Source: Anaerolentibacter hominis
GTDB lineage: Bacteria; Bacillota; Clostridia; Lachnospirales; Lachnospiraceae
Direction of reading: 5' to 3'
Length of the DNA stretch: 64,000 bases
Assembly: GCF_032380675.1 (NCBI RefSeq)
Contig: NZ_JAWDIX010000002.1
Span: forward strand, 310,001-374,000
Position numbers and translations under genes: made by a program. Positions 17,713 to 26,504 of the stretch are shown here, one piece after another. The notes beneath the pieces are model-generated. The model was not told where the DNA came from and did not search any database. It saw nothing but the letters and a program-made list of their open reading frames with translations. Every line of letters starts with the position of its first letter. Position 1 is the stretch's first letter.

Positions 17713-19524
17713 TCAATAGGAATCCGCAACCCCTTCTCCAAGATAGGGATCAACCAGGTTGCTGCCGTGGGCATATAGAGTATCGTACCACTCCTGGCCG
17801 GTGGAGGCGTTTTCTGCATCCACCGGGATTTTCCCTTTACATTCTAAGATATCTTCACAGGCTCTGGCCATGATATGGCTTTCCAGTCCAGTCTGTCCGC
17901 CCTGGTCAAAAAGCCCGAAGCAGTAACGCAGGGTATCCGCTCCGTTGCCGATCAGCGCCTGGTATTCCTCCGGATGTGCGTCAACGTAGCTCTGGGGGCG
18001 GGAGTCCGGAGACGGATCGGCACAAATCGTCTCAAGCAGACTTTTTATCACTGTTTCAGCCGACTCTTCCGGTACAACCTCGGAGGACTGGGGAAGATCC
18101 TCCTTTGCAGCATCGGAAGTGGCTGGGGCCAGCTCAAACACCCAGCGGACCCGGGAATTGCCGGCCTCTGATGCAGGATTAGAACTGTCATCGTACCCAT
18201 AAGTCAGATAGAGAGCGCCGTTATCCAACCTGAGCAGGAGATAGAAGACCGGAATATCGGTATCTCCCGTGTCCAGACGCCAGGCCTTAGAACAGCTCTT
18301 TCTGATGCTCTCCGGATTCAGCGTATCGTCGGACCAGCCGGAATACTCTCCATAATTCACAAAATAGCGGTCAAAGGAGGAGGCGGTAAGAGTTTCCTCT
18401 GTGAAGGTTCCTGCCTGTATCCAGGTATCGGAGCCGTCATTTTCTCGTACCAGAAGCTGAAAATCATCCTTCAGCAAATAGAGGGGAGCGGTCTCCGGGG
18501 TATAGGCAAAGCTGTAGACAGGGTCGGCGTAGAGAATCGCTTCAACCTGATACATATTGCCGGAAGGATCAGGGGTATTGGATATTTTATCCTTCGGATT
18601 GGTGAGGAAACATACGGTGACCGTAATGCACGCGGCGACGGCAAGGATGATAAGCCAGAATGACGGTTTCTTATAGTGCAGCACATTCTTCACCCGTTTT
18701 TTCACACCGACTTCACCAAAGGCGAGGGGACAGGCGGCAATGATCTTTCCCGGCACGCTTAAGGAGAGCAGGGCCTGGGAATAGTCTGCCCGCTGCTGTG
18801 TCCCCAGATCTTTAATGACACGTTCGTCACAGGCAAGTTCGATATCCCGGCAGAACAGAATATAGGCGGCCCACAGAAGGGGATTGAACCAGTGGAGGGA
18901 GAGCAGCAGAAATCCAAGCGGCTTTATCCAGTGGTCATGACGCCTTATATGCGCCTGTTCGTGGGCGATTACATGTGCGGCATCCTTCTGCGGCATCTGA
19001 AAGGGCATATAAATGCGCGGACGCAAAATTCCCAGCACAAAGGGGGACAACGCGTATTCACTCTGGTAAATATTATCCCGAAGCAGCACGGCGGTCTTCA
19101 TGCGCCTGACAAGACGCAGATAGCTGATGCCTGTGTAGAGCAGCATGACGGCTATGCCCAGAATCCAGAGGGCGGAAGCCAGCGCGGTCCAGATCTGCAG
19201 AGGGTTGGCGCTGGCAGCGGCCTCCGGGGCAAAAGAATTTGTAATAGCAGGATTCAGTATGCGGTTCAGTGCCGGGATACCGGTGTGAACCGCCGGTTCC
19301 TGGGCATACATAATGTCCGGACTGATCGTCTCCGCACTGGGGATCAGACTCAGCGCACTCTGAATCGAAAAAGGCAGTATCAGCCGGATGCCCACAATAC
19401 CCCACAACAGAGGATTCAGCCATTTCGGCGCCTTTTTAAGGAGTATTCTTAAGACAAGCACAGCAAGGATAAGCCAGCTTGCAGAAACACTCATATTTAC
19501 AAATTTTATAAATAGCTCATTCAT
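17713..19524 (-). CDS. BlaR1-like M56 family membrane metallopeptidase/sensor
   Basis: 603 residues from the ATG at 19524, which has a GGGGGAG site. The membrane part (1-325) has four or five helices and the gluzincin motif HEQAHIRRHDHW with the downstream ELACDERVIKDLG. A beta-rich extracellular domain with no recognisable penicillin-binding motif follows. BlaR1/MecR1 proteins sense a ligand outside and trigger cleavage of a BlaI repressor inside. The partner repressor gene lies directly upstream and overlaps by 8 bp. The ligand is not predictable, and no beta-lactamase is nearby. Confidence 0.87.
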   Translation of the reverse strand: MNELFIKFVNMSVSASWLILAVLVLRILLKKAPKWLNPLLWGIVGIRLILPFSIQSALSLIPSAETISPDIMYAQEPAVHTGIPALNRILNPAITNSFAPEAAASANPLQIWTALASALWILGIAVMLLYTGISYLRLVRRMKTAVLLRDNIYQSEYALSPFVLGILRPRIYMPFQMPQKDAAHVIAHEQAHIRRHDHWIKPLGFLLLSLHWFNPLLWAAYILFCRDIELACDERVIKDLGTQQRADYSQALLSLSVPGKIIAACPLAFGEVGVKKRVKNVLHYKKPSFWLIILAVAACITVTVCFLTNPKDKISNTPDPSGNMYQVEAILYADPVYSFAYTPETAPLYLLKDDFQLLVRENDGSDTWIQAGTFTEETLTASSFDRYFVNYGEYSGWSDDTLNPESIRKSCSKAWRLDTGDTDIPVFYLLLRLDNGALYLTYGYDDSSNPASEAGNSRVRWVFELAPATSDAAKEDLPQSSEVVPEESAETVIKSLLETICADPSPDSRPQSYVDAHPEEYQALIGNGADTLRYCFGLFDQGGQTGLESHIMARACEDILECKGKIPVDAENASTGQEWYDTLYAHGSNLVDPYLGEGVADSY

Positions 19525-19891
19525 TGCTCTCCCCCTTTCGGTATGCATTGATCATATTCTGTACCTCGTTTAATTCTTCCTCAGAAATCTGCCTGCGTTT
19601 GGTAAATGCGGCAAGAAAGGCCGGAAAGGAACCTTCAAATTTCTTCTCCATCAGCTCGTCGATCTCAGCGGCCTGAACTTCATCCTTCGTGACCAGCGAA
19701 GATACGATGGAGTTCTCATTTTTCAGAACACCCCGCTCTGACAGACGCTTAATGACGGTATAGGTTGTGGTGGGTTTCCAGCCGAGCTGTTCCCTGCACA
19801 GTTTCACCAGCTCGCCGCTCCCGATCGGCTCATGATCCCACATAATCAGACAGAAACGATATTCACTTTCGAAAACTTTCGGTATCTCCAT
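19517..19891 (-). CDS. BlaI/MecI/CopY family repressor
   Basis: 124-residue winged-helix repressor. The N-terminal DNA-binding domain contains GWKPTTTYTVIKRLSERGVL (recognition helix region), and a C-terminal helical dimerisation tail includes FLAAFTKRRQISEEELNEV. It overlaps the M56 gene, which would inactivate it by proteolysis. Two TCTAA-N4-TTAGA palindromes just upstream are likely autoregulatory operators. A GGAGGAG site precedes the ATG. Confidence 0.92.
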   Translation of the reverse strand: MEIPKVFESEYRFCLIMWDHEPIGSGELVKLCREQLGWKPTTTYTVIKRLSERGVLKNENSIVSSLVTKDEVQAAEIDELMEKKFEGSFPAFLAAFTKRRQISEEELNEVQNMINAYRKGESNE

Positions 19892-19907
19892 ACTTCACTT
19901 CTCCTCC

Positions 19908-19948
19908 CTCTAATCTGTTAGAGTATATAAGCAGTCTAACCCATTAGA
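19908..19948 (-). promoter_or_regulatory. Paired palindromic operators for the first BlaI-like repressor
   Basis: CTCTAATCTGTTAGAG (19908-19923) and TCTAACCCATTAGA (19935-19948) share TCTAA-N4-TTAGA. Their centres are about 26 bp apart, upstream of the repressor start. The half-site differs from the TACA/TGTA boxes of the second pair at 22.8 kb. Confidence 0.7.
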
Positions 19949-20098
19949 GTGCACAAGTCAACCAGGTTAAGAGAATCCTAATAATTAACCTGCCGCCGTC
20001 TCATTCATATTGAGTAAAGTGTTCGACTTGTCATGAGTGCTGTGATAAACTTACATAAGAAACAGAAAACAGATGGTTGAGATGTTCAGGAGGCAGCA

Positions 20099-20536
20099 GT
20101 GAAAATTATAATTGAGGAAATTCCGGAGGCGGAGGAAGAACAGGTTGTGATCCGGTGTCATGAACTGGACGACAGCCTTCTGGCGCTGGTGCGCAAAGTG
20201 AAAAACCGGAATGATCTGATTGTGGGATATGAGGAGGATAAAATCCGGCGTATTCGCCCGGATTCTATCTATTACTTTGAGGCAGTGGATAATAAGATTT
20301 TTCTCTATTGCCGAAAATCGGTCTATGAGTCCAGGCAGAAGCTCTATGAACTGGAAGAAAGACTGGGAGAGGGAAGTTTCTTCCGGGCATCCAAATCAGT
20401 GCTTTTGAATCTGGAACGGATTGACTTTGTCCGCCCGGCGTTTACGGGACGGTTTGAGGCGGTATTAGACAACGGAGAAAAGGTGATGATCTCCAGGCAG
20501 TATGTGCCGGAATTAAAGAAAAGACTGGGCTTGTAG
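20099..20536 (+). CDS. LytTR-family DNA-binding protein without receiver
   Basis: 145 residues with a GTG start behind CAGGAGG. An N-terminal segment rich in acidic residues precedes a LytTR domain (about 45-145): IRRIRPDSIYYFEAVDNKIFLY, then FFRASKSVLLNLERID and ISRQYVPELKKRLGL. With no receiver it is not a classic two-component regulator. The next gene encodes a DUF3021 membrane protein; such LytTR-DUF3021 pairs are common in Firmicutes and are thought to act as a membrane-controlled regulator. Confidence 0.88.
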   Translation: MKIIIEEIPEAEEEQVVIRCHELDDSLLALVRKVKNRNDLIVGYEEDKIRRIRPDSIYYFEAVDNKIFLYCRKSVYESRQKLYELEERLGEGSFFRASKSVLLNLERIDFVRPAFTGRFEAVLDNGEKVMISRQYVPELKKRLGL

Positions 20537-20548
20537 GAGGAAGAGAAA

Positions 20549-21013
20549 ATGGTGTTTCATGATATACTCAAAAGAGTGATCAATGGGTTCTTTATTATAA
20601 ATACAGGAATTTTAATTTCCATGATCCTGATCTGCCTGCTCTTTCATCCGGAGGCGGCTTTCAGTGTAGCAGAATTGTCGGCGATCCCTCTGCTGGCCCT
20701 GATGTGTTCCATCCCGACCTTTTTGTTTTGGTCGTACAAACGGGAAGTGAGCAAGAAGCAGATGCTGGCGCGAACGATTGTGCATTGGCTCATCATAGAG
20801 GCTCTGGTGATGTTTTGCGCTTACCGCTGGGACTGGATTGACGAGGGCAGTACGACGCAGGCGATTGTGTTTGTTATCGTTATCTTCGCCGTCTATATGA
20901 CTGTATGGGGCTGTACACTGTTGAATGAAAAGAAAGAGGCCGCGGCGATTAATGAGAAGCTGAGGAACCGGAAAAAGGAAAGAAACGGAAAAGGCCAGGA
21001 TTCCGCGGATTAA
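20549..21013 (+). CDS. DUF3021-type membrane partner of the LytTR protein
   Basis: 154 residues with four hydrophobic helices (about 12-36, 45-68, 76-96 and 106-128) and a very basic C-terminal tail (KLRNRKKERNGK). It starts 12 bp after the LytTR gene with a GGAGGAAG site, so the two are co-transcribed. By analogy with related pairs it probably inhibits or tunes the LytTR protein; this is not shown by the sequence. Confidence 0.8.
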   Translation: MVFHDILKRVINGFFIINTGILISMILICLLFHPEAAFSVAELSAIPLLALMCSIPTFLFWSYKREVSKKQMLARTIVHWLIIEALVMFCAYRWDWIDEGSTTQAIVFVIVIFAVYMTVWGCTLLNEKKEAAAINEKLRNRKKERNGKGQDSAD

Positions 21014-21041
21014 GAGGAAGTGGATAGGATACGCATTAAAA

Positions 21042-21086
21042 AACAATCCTCCGGGACAACATTTTTTGTTGTTCCGGAGGATTGTT
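21042..21086. terminator. Strong terminator after the LytTR-DUF3021 pair
   Basis: AACAATCCTCCGG and complement enclose an inner ACAAC/GTTGT stem around a T run. Convergent use with the minus-strand gene at 21124 is possible. Confidence 0.85.
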
Positions 21087-21123
21087 CATTCGTCTGTAAT
21101 GATGTCTGGAAGCCGCATTTCAT

Positions 21124-21438
21124 TTACGACGCGCTTTTTCTTTTTGAACTTCGTTTTACCAGATTTTTGATGAGATCAAGAGCGGCGCCCATCAATGCAA
21201 AACTTATAAAATGAGCGATGTACCAATATACCGAAGTTGCCCCCTGGATGCTTCCATTAGCAACTTTGAATCCTGAATTAAGCGTATCGGCAAAATCGGT
21301 AGATAAAATGGGTTTTAGTATGGGGTTTAGGTGAAAGAGAACGATTCCGTGTGAATCTCCTCCTCTTATATGAGTAATTATTATTATCACGCTTGCAATT
21401 AAAAAGTAAAACGTAAAGGACTTGAACATCTTTTTCAT
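21124..21438 (-). CDS. Small membrane protein of unknown function
   Basis: 104 residues, with two hydrophobic helices (about 8-23 and 72-92) and a basic C-terminus (KRSSKRKSAS). A GGGAG-type site precedes the ATG. It begins 12 bp after the second M56 gene on the same strand, so it is probably the third gene of the BlaI-M56 unit. I do not recognise the family. Confidence 0.6.
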   Translation of the reverse strand: MKKMFKSFTFYFLIASVIIIITHIRGGDSHGIVLFHLNPILKPILSTDFADTLNSGFKVANGSIQGATSVYWYIAHFISFALMGAALDLIKNLVKRSSKRKSAS

Positions 21439-21450
21439 ACTATGCTCCCA

Positions 21451-22407
21451 TCAGTTTATGACCAGAAATCCCATAACAGCAGAAATTCCAAATACAGCTA
21501 TTAGCAGGGATACGGATAAGAAAATCATCAACTTGTTCTGTTTTTTATAGTGCAAAATGGCCCCAAGCCGCTCCTTCATTATTTCCTTTTCATCACACAT
21601 GGATACCGCCAGTATTCTTCCGGCGTTTCGGCTTAAATCAGCAATTTCTATTATAGTTTCCCCATATTCCCTTTTTTCATATGGGCCAAGCTTACGAATG
21701 ACTGCTTCGTCGCAGGATAATTCACAGTCGCGGTTTATTGTATGTGCAATTACATAAAAAAACGGATTAAACCAATGAATACAAAGCAATAATTGTAGAA
21801 ACCACTTGTACCATAAATCTTTACGCCTGTAGTGTATGAGCTCATGGAAAAATACATATCGAAGTTGTTTTTCATCTAAAGGTGCCGTTGGAAGATAGAG
21901 CACGGGGGAAAGCAACCCTGTCAGCATGGGGGTAGTTACGATTCTGCTTTGATAGACCGCTACCTTTCGTTTGATCTTCATTTCAGACAAACACTCGTTA
22001 AAAATATTGAGTATTTTAGTATCTGTAATCAGCTCCGAAGTTTTTCGAATGGCTCTGTTGAAGCGAATCAATTGAATCGCTTTCTTTGATACAATCACAG
22101 CCAATCCAAGCAACCATACAATCCAAAGGTTTTTCGATAAGCCAACATCAATACCCAGATTCGTCCTGAACAATAAATGAATGTTAAAGTCTGGTGTAAA
22201 TGTCCCCGGTTTTTGAAACAAATCATCAATAAGATTCAGTTTCAAAGCAAAGGGCAGGCTGTATCGGAATAAGACAACCAGCCACATATAATACTGCCAC
22301 GACTTTGTAATTTTGTTTTTTGCTAAGGTACGAATAATAAGCAGCGTTAACCCTGCAGCACTTCCTGAAAGGGAGAGGGAGAGCAGGAGATTGAATACAT
22401 CGGTCAC
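21451..22407 (-). CDS. Second BlaR1-like M56 metallopeptidase (short form)
   Basis: 318 residues with four N-terminal helices, the zinc motif FFHELIHYRRKDLW and RDCELSCDEAVIRKLG, ending in a final helix. It lacks the extracellular sensor domain of the first M56 protein, so it cannot sense in the same way. The GTG start overlaps the BlaI stop (GTGA) behind AAGGAGGAG, so the two genes are coupled. Confidence 0.87.
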   Translation of the reverse strand: MTDVFNLLLSLSLSGSAAGLTLLIIRTLAKNKITKSWQYYMWLVVLFRYSLPFALKLNLIDDLFQKPGTFTPDFNIHLLFRTNLGIDVGLSKNLWIVWLLGLAVIVSKKAIQLIRFNRAIRKTSELITDTKILNIFNECLSEMKIKRKVAVYQSRIVTTPMLTGLLSPVLYLPTAPLDEKQLRYVFFHELIHYRRKDLWYKWFLQLLLCIHWFNPFFYVIAHTINRDCELSCDEAVIRKLGPYEKREYGETIIEIADLSRNAGRILAVSMCDEKEIMKERLGAILHYKKQNKLMIFLSVSLLIAVFGISAVMGFLVIN

Positions 22408-22781
22408 CTAATCTCCTCCTTATTAAAATATTCCCGCAGTTCATCAATATCATTTTCGCTCAGTTTACTGCCATGACATAAAGCTGCAATAAAGTTTTTA
22501 GCATTACCGCCATAGAGTTTGTCAATCAGTCCCTGGGTTTCTGTTTCAATATATTCTGCTTCGGTTATGTTGGGGCTATAATACATTACCTCCCGCTTTT
22601 CTGAAGTAATAACACCTTTTTCTGCAAGTCTGCGTACTAAGGTGTTAATGGTAGATTTACCCCAATTTTTTGTGCTTTGAAGTTCAAGGCGCAGATTCGT
22701 AAAGGAAACCGGTTGTTTTACTCTCCAAAGAATTTTCATTACTTCCAGTTCAGCATTTGATATTTTGTCTGCCAAATTCAT
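22404..22781 (-). CDS. Second BlaI/MecI/CopY family repressor
   Basis: 125 residues with a winged-helix domain (ISNAELEVMKILWRVKQPVS, then NWGKSTINTLVRRLAEKGVI) and a C-terminal dimerisation part. It is coupled to the short M56 gene. Two exact TACA-N2-TGTA boxes, the classical BlaI/MecI half-site, lie 27 and 57 bp upstream and probably give autoregulation. It diverges clearly from the first BlaI in sequence. Confidence 0.92.
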   Translation of the reverse strand: MNLADKISNAELEVMKILWRVKQPVSFTNLRLELQSTKNWGKSTINTLVRRLAEKGVITSEKREVMYYSPNITEAEYIETETQGLIDKLYGGNAKNFIAALCHGSKLSENDIDELREYFNKEEIR

Positions 22782-22807
22782 AGCAATACACTCCCCTTTT
22801 TATGTAT

Positions 22808-22847
22808 TACAATTGTAACACGTGGTTTACTATATGTTACATCTGTA
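22808..22847 (-). promoter_or_regulatory. Two BlaI-type operators (TACA-N2-TGTA)
   Basis: TACAATTGTA at 22808-22817 and TACATCTGTA at 22838-22847, centres 30 bp (about three helical turns) apart, immediately upstream of the second BlaI gene. TACA/TGTA is the established BlaI/MecI half-site. Confidence 0.8.
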
Positions 22848-22908
22848 GCACACACTTGTCAACAGATTTTTTAACTACATAGTAAAGTTTGGAGATCTTT
22901 CCTATGAA

Positions 22909-23092
22909 TTCAAGTGCGCCTCGGCGTACTTGCTGCGGGCCGCATGTCATGCTTTGCATGACATAATACATCTGTGCGGCTCTGTAATCCGCCGGAGGCT
23001 TTATCTTGGAAGGAGGCTGGGCTCCCGCCAAGACGAATTTATTATTTACTCACTACCTATAGAGGGGGGAGTCTTATCTCCTTCCATGATAA
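22909..23092 (+). repeat. Dispersed multi-hairpin element, copy A
   Basis: About 184 bp of successive hairpins. First, CAAGTGCGCC/GGCGTACTTG with one G-T pair. Second, a nested GCCGCA...TGCGGC stem with inner GTCATGC/GCATGAC. Third, a small CCGCCGG stem. Last, a large terminal stem ATC-TGGAAGGAG/CTCCTTCCA-GAT whose interior holds TTACTCACTACCTATAGAGG (23046-23065). The orientation is defined so that this last segment comes at the 3' end. It lies between the divergent BlaI gene and a convergent small gene. Not a coding region. Confidence 0.85.
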
Positions 23093-23094
23093 AA

Positions 23095-23132
23095 AAACGG
23101 GTTTATCCGCTGTTTTTGGGATAAGCCCGTTT
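23095..23132. terminator. Terminator adjoining element copy A
   Basis: AAACGGGTTTATCC against GGGATAAGCCCGTTT with a T-rich loop. It follows the element on the plus strand directly and also faces the end of the minus-strand gene at 23152. Confidence 0.75.
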
Positions 23133-23151
23133 CATCATCTCAGATGGACAG

Positions 23152-23343
23152 TTAGTTTGACAGAGGTAAAACCAATTTATCGGACAGAAGTAAATAGAGC
23201 AGAATCAGGCCGGCGGCAATGAGTATTATACCAATTGCGCGTATACTGTTTCTGGCGATAGGATTATTTTTTGCAATTCTGCCCGCCAGACAAAACAGGA
23301 TCAAACCAAGGATGGAAATAAAAATGGATAGTACCGGATACAT
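23152..23343 (-). CDS. Small two-helix membrane protein
   Basis: 63 residues from the ATG at 23343 (GGGGAA site; the longer in-frame start has none). Two hydrophobic helices, about residues 3-19 and 33-50, are joined by a short loop GRIAKNNPIARNS. No recognised family. It stands alone on the minus strand next to element copy A. Confidence 0.55.
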   Translation of the reverse strand: MYPVLSIFISILGLILFCLAGRIAKNNPIARNSIRAIGIILIAAGLILLYLLLSDKLVLPLSN

Positions 23344-23583
23344 ATGTGTTCCCCTTTCCGATTGGCCTTCCCGCATACGTCGAATCTGCCGGTAAGGAGT
23401 TTCTTTATTCTAAATTCTAATGCCTGCCTGCAGGTTTGTCAAACTACAGCTTTCACTCAAAATTCTTTGTCTTTTGATGTCACTATTTAACCACTTACCG
23501 CCCCGATATGACCAGATACCGGATTTCTATTTTCATGGGGAAAAAAGCCGGATATACTGAGGTTGAAAAGGGGGATATGAGTG

Positions 23584-24504
23584 ATGAACAAGATTTTGGA
23601 AGTTTCAGGGCTGAAAAAAAGTTATGGAAATGTAGAAGCGGTGAAAGGAATTGATTTTTATGTGGAGGAAGGAAAACTGTTTGCCTTTCTGGGGCCGAAC
23701 GGAGCCGGAAAGTCCACGACGATTGATATTCTCTGTACGCTGCTTGAACCGGATGCGGGAACGGTTAAGATAAATGGCTACACTCTGAATAAAGAGGACC
23801 GGTCAATCAGGGATCAGATCGGCGTGGTATTTCAGGATGGTGTGCTGGATGGCCTGCTGACGGTCAGAGAAAATCTGACTGTGCGGGCCGGATTTTATAA
23901 GAAATCCCGCCGGGAGGTGACGGCGACAGTGGAGCAGGCGATGAAAGCCGCGGAGGTAACAGAATTTGCCGACCGACCCTATGGAAAGCTCTCCGGCGGG
24001 CAGAAACGCCGGGCAGACATTGCCAGAGCACTTCTAAATACTCCGAAAATTCTATTTCTGGATGAGCCCACTACAGGGCTGGACCCCCAGACCAGGAGGG
24101 CAGTGTGGTCCATGATTGCGAAGTTGCAGAGAGAAACGAAAATGACCGTATTTCTGACGACACATTATATGGAAGAAGCAGCAGCAGCGGACTATATCAT
24201 TATCATTGACCGCGGGGAGGTGGCGGCGAAAGGAAGACCTTATGAACTGAAACAAAAATACAGCAGAGATTCGCTGAAAATAAAGACCTCCCAGCCGGAT
24301 CAAATCAGAACGCTCCTGGAAGACAGGGGGTATTCTTTTAAGGAGGATGAAAGTATCATCACAATACCGCTGGAAAAGACGAAGGACGCCCTTCCCCTGC
24401 TTAACACGGCGGAACCATATCTGGAAAGTTTTGAGGTGGTACACGGCACAATGGATGATGTATTTTTAAATATAACCGGTATGGGGGTGAGAGATCATGT
24501 TTAA
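23584..24504 (+). CDS. ABC transporter ATP-binding protein (DrrA-like)
   Basis: 306 residues. Walker A FLGPNGAGKSTT (about 35-46), Q-loop VVFQDGVLDGLLTVREN, signature LSGGQKRRADIARAL, Walker B ILFLDEPTTGLDPQ and switch His in FLTTHYMEEA. The C-terminal 80 residues have the DrrA-type extension. It energises export together with the overlapping permease gene (8-bp overlap). DrrAB-type exporters move antibiotics, lipids or peptides; the cargo is unknown. The AraC regulator nearby is convergent and not obviously linked. Confidence 0.92.
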   Translation: MNKILEVSGLKKSYGNVEAVKGIDFYVEEGKLFAFLGPNGAGKSTTIDILCTLLEPDAGTVKINGYTLNKEDRSIRDQIGVVFQDGVLDGLLTVRENLTVRAGFYKKSRREVTATVEQAMKAAEVTEFADRPYGKLSGGQKRRADIARALLNTPKILFLDEPTTGLDPQTRRAVWSMIAKLQRETKMTVFLTTHYMEEAAAADYIIIIDRGEVAAKGRPYELKQKYSRDSLKIKTSQPDQIRTLLEDRGYSFKEDESIITIPLEKTKDALPLLNTAEPYLESFEVVHGTMDDVFLNITGMGVRDHV

Positions 24505-25354
24505 CCTGGCGAAGCGTAATTTCAAACTGTATATCAGAGATAAAGGAGCGGTATTTTTCTCACTTCTGGGGGCGCTGATCATGATTAGCCTCTATGTACT
24601 CTTTCTCGGCAATACCATTATAAGCGGCGACATGGAGAAGCTGCCTCAGATCCGTTTTTTGACTGACAGCTGGATGATCGCGGGAGTTATCTGTGTATCA
24701 ACCATTACTACAACCCTGGGAGCTCTGGGGATTATGGTGGATGATATCACGAAGAAAACCAGAAAAGATTTTTCTGCGTCCCCGCTGAAGCGGTACCAGA
24801 TTGTGGGCGGCTATGTATTGAATTCTGTGGCGGTAGGTATCTTTATGTCTCTGCTGACCTTCCTTGTGGGAGAGATCTATATTCTGGCGGACGGCGGTAA
24901 AATACTGCCGGTCCTGGGTATTCTTAAAATTTCAGGCGTGATTGTCCTCTCTGTGCTGGCATCCAGCTCTCTGACCTGTTTCCTTGTAAGCTTTTTTAAG
25001 ACGAGCGGAGCATTTTCAAATGCCAGTATTGTGCTGGGCACACTCATCGGTTTTATTACCGGTTCCTATATCCCGGTGGGCTCGCTGCCGGAAGCGGTGG
25101 GCTGGGTTATAAAGCTGTTCCCGCTGTCTCATGCGGCGGCTCTGTTCCGGCAGATCATGACGGCCGATATTATCCCGGTTACTTTTGCCGGAGCACCGGA
25201 GATCGCCGCTGAATTCTCCGCGGAACTGGGAGTTACGCTGGAATTTGGAGCTAATACACTTTCCTGGCCGGTGCATATCGCTGTCCTGCTGGGAACTGCT
25301 GTACTCTTTTATGGACTGGCTATTTTCCGGCTTGCGGGAAAGAAACGGTCCTGA
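24497..25354 (+). CDS. ABC-2 type transporter permease
   Basis: 285 residues with six hydrophobic helices and a large loop after the first (residues about 45-60), typical of ABC-2 permeases such as DrrB. GFITGSYIPVGSLPEAVGWVIKLFPLSH matches the family's C-terminal signature region (quoted in full it is part of one helix-loop-helix). It overlaps the ATPase gene, so they form one complex at the membrane. A terminator follows. Confidence 0.9.
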   Translation: MFNLAKRNFKLYIRDKGAVFFSLLGALIMISLYVLFLGNTIISGDMEKLPQIRFLTDSWMIAGVICVSTITTTLGALGIMVDDITKKTRKDFSASPLKRYQIVGGYVLNSVAVGIFMSLLTFLVGEIYILADGGKILPVLGILKISGVIVLSVLASSSLTCFLVSFFKTSGAFSNASIVLGTLIGFITGSYIPVGSLPEAVGWVIKLFPLSHAAALFRQIMTADIIPVTFAGAPEIAAEFSAELGVTLEFGANTLSWPVHIAVLLGTAVLFYGLAIFRLAGKKRS

Positions 25355-25373
25355 ATGGGCGGAGGTATCATAC

Positions 25374-25406
25374 AGAGACAGCGCCGTTTTAAACGGCGCT
25401 ATCTCT
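25374..25406. terminator. Terminator after the ABC exporter
   Basis: AGAGACAGCGCCG against CGGCGCTATCTCT around TTTTAAA. Lies between convergent units, followed by a second small GGCGGTTCGC/GCGTGCCGCC stem. Confidence 0.8.
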
Positions 25407-25486
25407 GGTTACAATAAGGCGGTTCGCGAAGCGTGCCGCCGTTTGTTTTATAGGCTTGATTTTTCAGAAGTCCTTTTTCTGCTGTT

Positions 25487-26344
25487 TTATTTCTGACGGA
25501 CGGGAATCCAGATTTCACTATAATAAGCTTCATCCTCGACGCCTTTTGCATAATCGGCCGGATCATTGTACATTTCTATATGATAACCGGCCGCGATTTC
25601 ATAATCCTTACATCCGGGCAGCCACTCTGAAAATATTTTCTCATGCGTGTCCTGGAGTGAACGGGACGCGGCGCCTTTGCAGGCAAAGACAGCCCAGGTG
25701 TGCGCAGGAATAACCCTGGTCATAAAGCCCGCAGGAATGTCAAAGGCAGGGTCGTAATTATCCCCAATCAGATATTCGAACTCATTGCCTTCCATATCTT
25801 CATCAATGGAAATGCCGTACATGCTGGAAATATGACTGTTTTGTCCTGTCTGGTTAAACTCCGCCCATAAGTTCTGAATGGTGGATTCCGCCTCATCATA
25901 TTTTAATTTCTTTGAAATACCGATGACTGTAAATTGATCTTTTTGAACGATTTTGTAATCCATCGTATAGCCCCCTTCTAATATGAGTTTGATTTTAAGC
26001 GATGCAAAGGACTTTATCATTGCCTCGCCTTTTCGCACAGAGGTGGGAGTTGCACCGTGAAAGCGGGTAAATGCTTTTGTGAAGCTGTCGGGTGAATCAT
26101 AGCCGTATGTGAGTGCAATATCAATAATCCTCCGGTCGGTGGAAATAAGCTCGCTGCCGGCAAGCGTAAGTCTGCGCTTTTTCATATACTCACCAACCGT
26201 GAAACCGCAGAGCATGGCAAACCCTTTCTGAAAATAGAAGGGTGATACCATCGCCTGTTTTGCGATATCTTCAATCGTGATATCCTCTGTGATATGTTCC
26301 TCAATATAGCTGACTGCCGTGCTGATACATTCCGTCCACTCCAT
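25487..26344 (-). CDS. AraC-family regulator with GyrI-like effector domain
   Basis: 285 residues from the ATG at 26344, which has a perfect AGGAGGTG site 7 bp upstream. The N-terminal AraC domain has two helix-turn-helix motifs (about 1-110): ITIEDIAKQAMVSPFYFQ and IIDIALTYGYDSPDSFTKAF. The C-terminal half (about 125-285) is a GyrI/BmrR-type small-molecule domain ending EAYYSEIWIPV. Rob/MarA-like members sense hydrophobic compounds and switch on efflux or stress genes. No obvious target is adjacent on its own strand. Confidence 0.9.
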   Translation of the reverse strand: MEWTECISTAVSYIEEHITEDITIEDIAKQAMVSPFYFQKGFAMLCGFTVGEYMKKRRLTLAGSELISTDRRIIDIALTYGYDSPDSFTKAFTRFHGATPTSVRKGEAMIKSFASLKIKLILEGGYTMDYKIVQKDQFTVIGISKKLKYDEAESTIQNLWAEFNQTGQNSHISSMYGISIDEDMEGNEFEYLIGDNYDPAFDIPAGFMTRVIPAHTWAVFACKGAASRSLQDTHEKIFSEWLPGCKDYEIAAGYHIEMYNDPADYAKGVEDEAYYSEIWIPVRQK

Positions 26345-26504
26345 TTTTGGCACCTCCTGTCTGTGTTTCTATCATACGGGATCGGAAGGGGAAAACCCCG
26401 ATTTTGAGTGCTTACTTTTGTCCGAATGGAGAAGCAAGCTATGAATCTAGTTTAAGAGCTTTGAACGGCGAATACAATAGAGAGCTAGTGGGAGTTTTAG
26501 GGAT

